A stretch of DNA of 64,000 nt from Cognatundibacterium griseum. GTDB taxonomy: Bacteria > Pseudomonadota > Gammaproteobacteria > Burkholderiales > Burkholderiaceae_D. Position numbers and translations under genes: made by a program. The stretch's first letter is position 1. Every line of letters starts with the position of its first letter. The stretch lies in NCBI RefSeq assembly GCF_014284195.1, contig NZ_JACOGC010000001.1:806001-870000 (forward strand), read 5' to 3'. This document shows, one piece after another, positions 61,631 through 64,000 of the stretch. Below the pieces are notes generated by a model. It was given only the letters and a program-made list of their open reading frames with translations. It had not been told where the DNA came from and made no database searches.

Positions 61631-62872
61631 TCAGGTGTTCCGGTATAAATTGAAACGGGAGTGCAGCGACGGTAATTGCGGGAAGACCTGCTGCAGTTGC
61701 CGGTCATCCAGCGCCAGATGCTGCTCGCAGACCTGCATCAGCACGCTGCGGAAATCGGTGCTGACGGCCAGATCGCGACCTTCATACAGCTGATCCCTCG
61801 CCAGTCCGCGCCAGTCACCGTATACCTTGCCGCCAGCGATGTTGCCGCCCAGCAGCCACATCACATTACCATGTCCATGATCGGTGCCGCCGTTACCATT
61901 CTGGCGCACGGTGCGGCCAAATTCGGACATCACGATGATCGTGGTGTCGTCAAACAGCGGGCCGAGCCGCTTGCTCAGATTCGCCAGCCCCAGCCCCAGC
62001 GGAGCCAGCCGGTTTGCCAGCTGGCCGGTGCCGGCACCCTGATTGGCATGGGTATCCCAGCCGCCGAGCGCCATGAATACCAGCTGGATATTCGGATCAT
62101 TGCGCATCAGTGTGGCAACCCGGGTGCTGTCATCCGGAAAGCCGTTCGGCAGCGGTGCCCCGCCATCGGCAATCTGCTGTTCATTTTGCATGGCGGCAGA
62201 CATCATTTCCTGATGCGCGCTGCGGGCTTCCTGATAAGCCTGGGCATAGCGGGAATTATTCTGGTAAAGCTGGCTGAAAGCGGAGCCGACTTTGGGCTGG
62301 TCGAGTACATTGGCGCGGGTTCCGGCTGCGCCGCTGGCGATGTTGGTGGCGATCGCCTGACCGCTCAGAATGCGCGGCATGGTGGCGCCGATGCTGATGG
62401 CGCGGGTCGGTGTTGAGTTGCCGGGCAGGCTGGCGAGCAGGCGGTTGAGCCAGCCATCGGGTGTATTTTTCTTGCCGGGCGTGGCCGATTCCATGTAATC
62501 CTGCGCATCGAAATGCGAGCGGGTGAAATCCGGTGAACCGCTGGCATGCACAAAGGTCAGTTTTTTCTCATCCCACAAACTGCGCAGATCTGCCAGTGCA
62601 GGATGCAGTCCGAAATAACCGTCCAGATCGAGCACGCCGTTCTCCTGTCCCGGTGCCTTGAGCGCAATACCGGGGCGTGCCTGCTGATAATCGCGGTCGG
62701 CATACGGTGCCACGACATTCAGGCCATCGACCGCACCGCGCAGCATGATAACGATGACTTTTTTGCCGGATGGAAGGGCAGCGTTGCTGCTGGCGGCCCA
62801 GATCGTCGGACTGACTGGCAGCAGCAGGCCGGAGCCCATCATCAGCGTGTGCAGGAAATTTCTTCTTTTCAT
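61631..62872 (-). CDS. DUF1501 exported protein
   Basis: A 413-aa protein of the DUF1501 family, an alkaline-phosphatase-like fold. It begins MKRRNFLHTLMMGSGLLLP with a twin-arginine signal. Core motifs are VIVIMLRGAVDGLNVVAPYAD, FDAQDYMESA, FMALGGWDTHANQG and MSEFGRTVRQNGNGGTDHGHG (metal-site His/Asp). It is exported by Tat and is paired with DUF1800 19 bases upstream, as usual for these families. Its substrate is unknown. Confidence 0.9.
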   Translation of the reverse strand: MKRRNFLHTLMMGSGLLLPVSPTIWAASSNAALPSGKKVIVIMLRGAVDGLNVVAPYADRDYQQARPGIALKAPGQENGVLDLDGYFGLHPALADLRSLWDEKKLTFVHASGSPDFTRSHFDAQDYMESATPGKKNTPDGWLNRLLASLPGNSTPTRAISIGATMPRILSGQAIATNIASGAAGTRANVLDQPKVGSAFSQLYQNNSRYAQAYQEARSAHQEMMSAAMQNEQQIADGGAPLPNGFPDDSTRVATLMRNDPNIQLVFMALGGWDTHANQGAGTGQLANRLAPLGLGLANLSKRLGPLFDDTTIIVMSEFGRTVRQNGNGGTDHGHGNVMWLLGGNIAGGKVYGDWRGLARDQLYEGRDLAVSTDFRSVLMQVCEQHLALDDRQLQQVFPQLPSLHSRFNLYRNT

Positions 62873-62891
62873 GTCGTGCTCCTGGCAGAGA

Positions 62892-64000
62892 TCAGTGCTG
62901 CATAAAATCCGGGCTGCCGAGCATCAGCGCAGCGCGCAAGGCAGCCGGTTGTTGATGGATGACGTTGAGTGTGACAGGTGTCAGCAGAGGCCCCAGCGCG
63001 GTTTGCAGCTGCACCGGGTCAGGGGGCGGCATCAGCTGGCGTGGCGGTGTTTTTTCCATGCTGATTTTCTCCATCTGTTTCTCCGTATTTTTTTCTATGC
63101 GTTTCATTCCGGCAGCCTGGCCGTTTTCCAGCGATTGCAACAGCGGCAGATAACCGCCGCCGAGCGCAGTGGCAAAATTGATGCGGCGGCTTAAGGCGTC
63201 GGGATTGAGCCAGGCAGTTTCGGTATTTTTATAGCCATCCGGCGTCTGGCTGCCATATAAAGGCATACCCAGCTGCGCCAGCGTGCCAAGCACAGGGCGG
63301 ATATTCTGCACCGGTGTGCCGGTGGCGCGCAGTGCCGACAGGGTGAACTGATACGGTGTTTTGTACTTGCTGCCGTAGTTCGCGGGTGAGCGGAATTCCG
63401 GGCTGTGGAACAAGGTGTCCAGAACGGCGCGGATATCGCCCTGCGTGTCCAGATAACGCTGCGCCAGCCGTTCCACCAGCGCGGTGGGCGGCTGGTCGGC
63501 GACAAAGTACTGCGCCAGCTGGAAGCTCAGGTGATGGGCCGTGGCAGGGTGCATGGCCAGCACATCCAGCGCGTGCTCTCCCTCATTGCGGCCGTCGGCG
63601 CGGATGGTCTGTCCCAGCCATTGCTTGCTGCCGTCATCATGACGCGCCATGTCGAAGATAAAATTCTGATTCCGCGACACCATGCTGCGCGGATCGAAAG
63701 TCCAGCCGGTCAGCATCCTCGCCAGTTCAGTCACATCGTTCTGGGTATAGCCGCCATCGACGCCCAGCGTGTGCAATTCCATCAGTTCCCGCGCATAGTT
63801 TTCGTTCAGGCCGGCAGATTTTCCTTTTTGCCCCTGTGCACCGCGCTGCCGTGGATTGGCATGAAAATCGGCAGCGGTGGACAGCCAGTTATCGAGATAA
63901 AACAACATTGCGGGATGCCTGGCTGTCGCGCCCAGCAGGTCGCGGAAATGGCCGAATACGTAAGGACGGATGGCATCGCGTTCGTAGCTGGCGATCAGTG
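62892..64000 (-). CDS. DUF1800 protein, C-terminal part (cut by window edge)
   Basis: At least 369 residues of a DUF1800 protein; the N-terminus lies beyond the window. The first visible residues (LIASYERDAIRPYVFGHFRD) and RHPAMLFYLDNWLS, GLNENYARELMELHTLGVDGGYTQ and AHHLSFQLAQYFVAD are typical. It precedes the DUF1501 gene in one operon. The Met at 63908 is not the true start because the frame and the homology continue to the edge. Confidence 0.88.
   Translation of the reverse strand, partial: LIASYERDAIRPYVFGHFRDLLGATARHPAMLFYLDNWLSTAADFHANPRQRGAQGQKGKSAGLNENYARELMELHTLGVDGGYTQNDVTELARMLTGWTFDPRSMVSRNQNFIFDMARHDDGSKQWLGQTIRADGRNEGEHALDVLAMHPATAHHLSFQLAQYFVADQPPTALVERLAQRYLDTQGDIRAVLDTLFHSPEFRSPANYGSKYKTPYQFTLSALRATGTPVQNIRPVLGTLAQLGMPLYGSQTPDGYKNTETAWLNPDALSRRINFATALGGGYLPLLQSLENGQAAGMKRIEKNTEKQMEKISMEKTPPRQLMPPPDPVQLQTALGPLLTPVTLNVIHQQPAALRAALMLGSPDFMQH

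Noticed and set aside
1-64000. CRISPR arrays, rRNA genes, prophage
   Set aside because: No regularly spaced repeats, rRNA sequence or phage structural gene is visible anywhere in the window.

Overview
The window looks like chromosomal DNA of a betaproteobacterium in the Burkholderiales, most likely the Oxalobacteraceae. This is inferred from gene order and protein flavour: the tlpA-aroQ-accB-accC-prmA-zinc-ribbon row, the mpl-esterase-ubiC-rnb-tonB-aroE-mtgA row, and pcm-rhodanese-TolC. Most of the window is moderately GC-rich and densely coded. Two stretches are clearly AT-rich and foreign-looking: about 20.6-21.3 kb, and 28.2-31.5 kb.

Layout. 1-6.6 kb is a nucleoside and pseudouridine salvage locus: a BMP-type ABC importer (permease cut by the window edge), a ribokinase, and a divergent psuK-psuG pair. 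The control region between them carries LacI/PurR-like operators and other palindromes. 6.6-20.6 kb is housekeeping: DUF3426 protein, prmA, accC, accB, aroQ, a TlpA-like thioredoxin, a nucleotidyltransferase-like protein, mpl, a YqiA-like esterase, ubiC, an RNase II-family enzyme, a TonB-like protein, aroE, mtgA and a DUF4124-like protein. These are followed by an orphan AT-rich membrane protein, an AcpA-like phosphoesterase, polA, a LOG-family protein, and small metabolic genes to 28.0 kb.

28.18-31.60 kb holds a small integrated element in tRNA-Gly(CCC). The first 24 bases of the tRNA are left at the upstream end, and a whole tRNA gene stands at the downstream end behind a new, perfect TATAAT box. 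The cargo is an ArdA-like antirestriction gene, an unrecognised 295-aa protein followed by a 51-aa two-helix membrane protein, and a truncated MobC-like relaxosome gene. No integrase is visible. This is the best candidate in the window for something not yet described.

31.6-42 kb has trmB, a hydratase-family enzyme, and a complete sucrose-use (sux-like) locus: TonB-dependent receptor, amylosucrase, fructokinase-like kinase, sugar MFS porter and a LacI-family regulator. The receptor leader contains a 20-bp-arm inverted repeat, and two LacI-type operators lie about 310 bp apart. 42-47.3 kb has a VOC protein with a WYL regulator, recQ, uppP, a small unknown protein and a YkgJ protein. 47.6-58.6 kb is an efflux cluster: TetR regulator, RND adaptor and pump, pcm-like, rhodanese, a TolC-family outer membrane protein, then a MacA/MacB-like adaptor, permease and ATPase. 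One outer membrane channel thus sits between two different inner-membrane pumps. 58.6-64 kb holds a metal-dependent hydrolase, an AraC regulator, a small membrane protein, a futalosine-hydrolase-like nucleosidase, and a DUF1501/DUF1800 pair cut by the window end.

Functions are read from motifs and remembered family features, with no database search. Starts were adjusted by ribosome-site spacing and family N-termini where stated.
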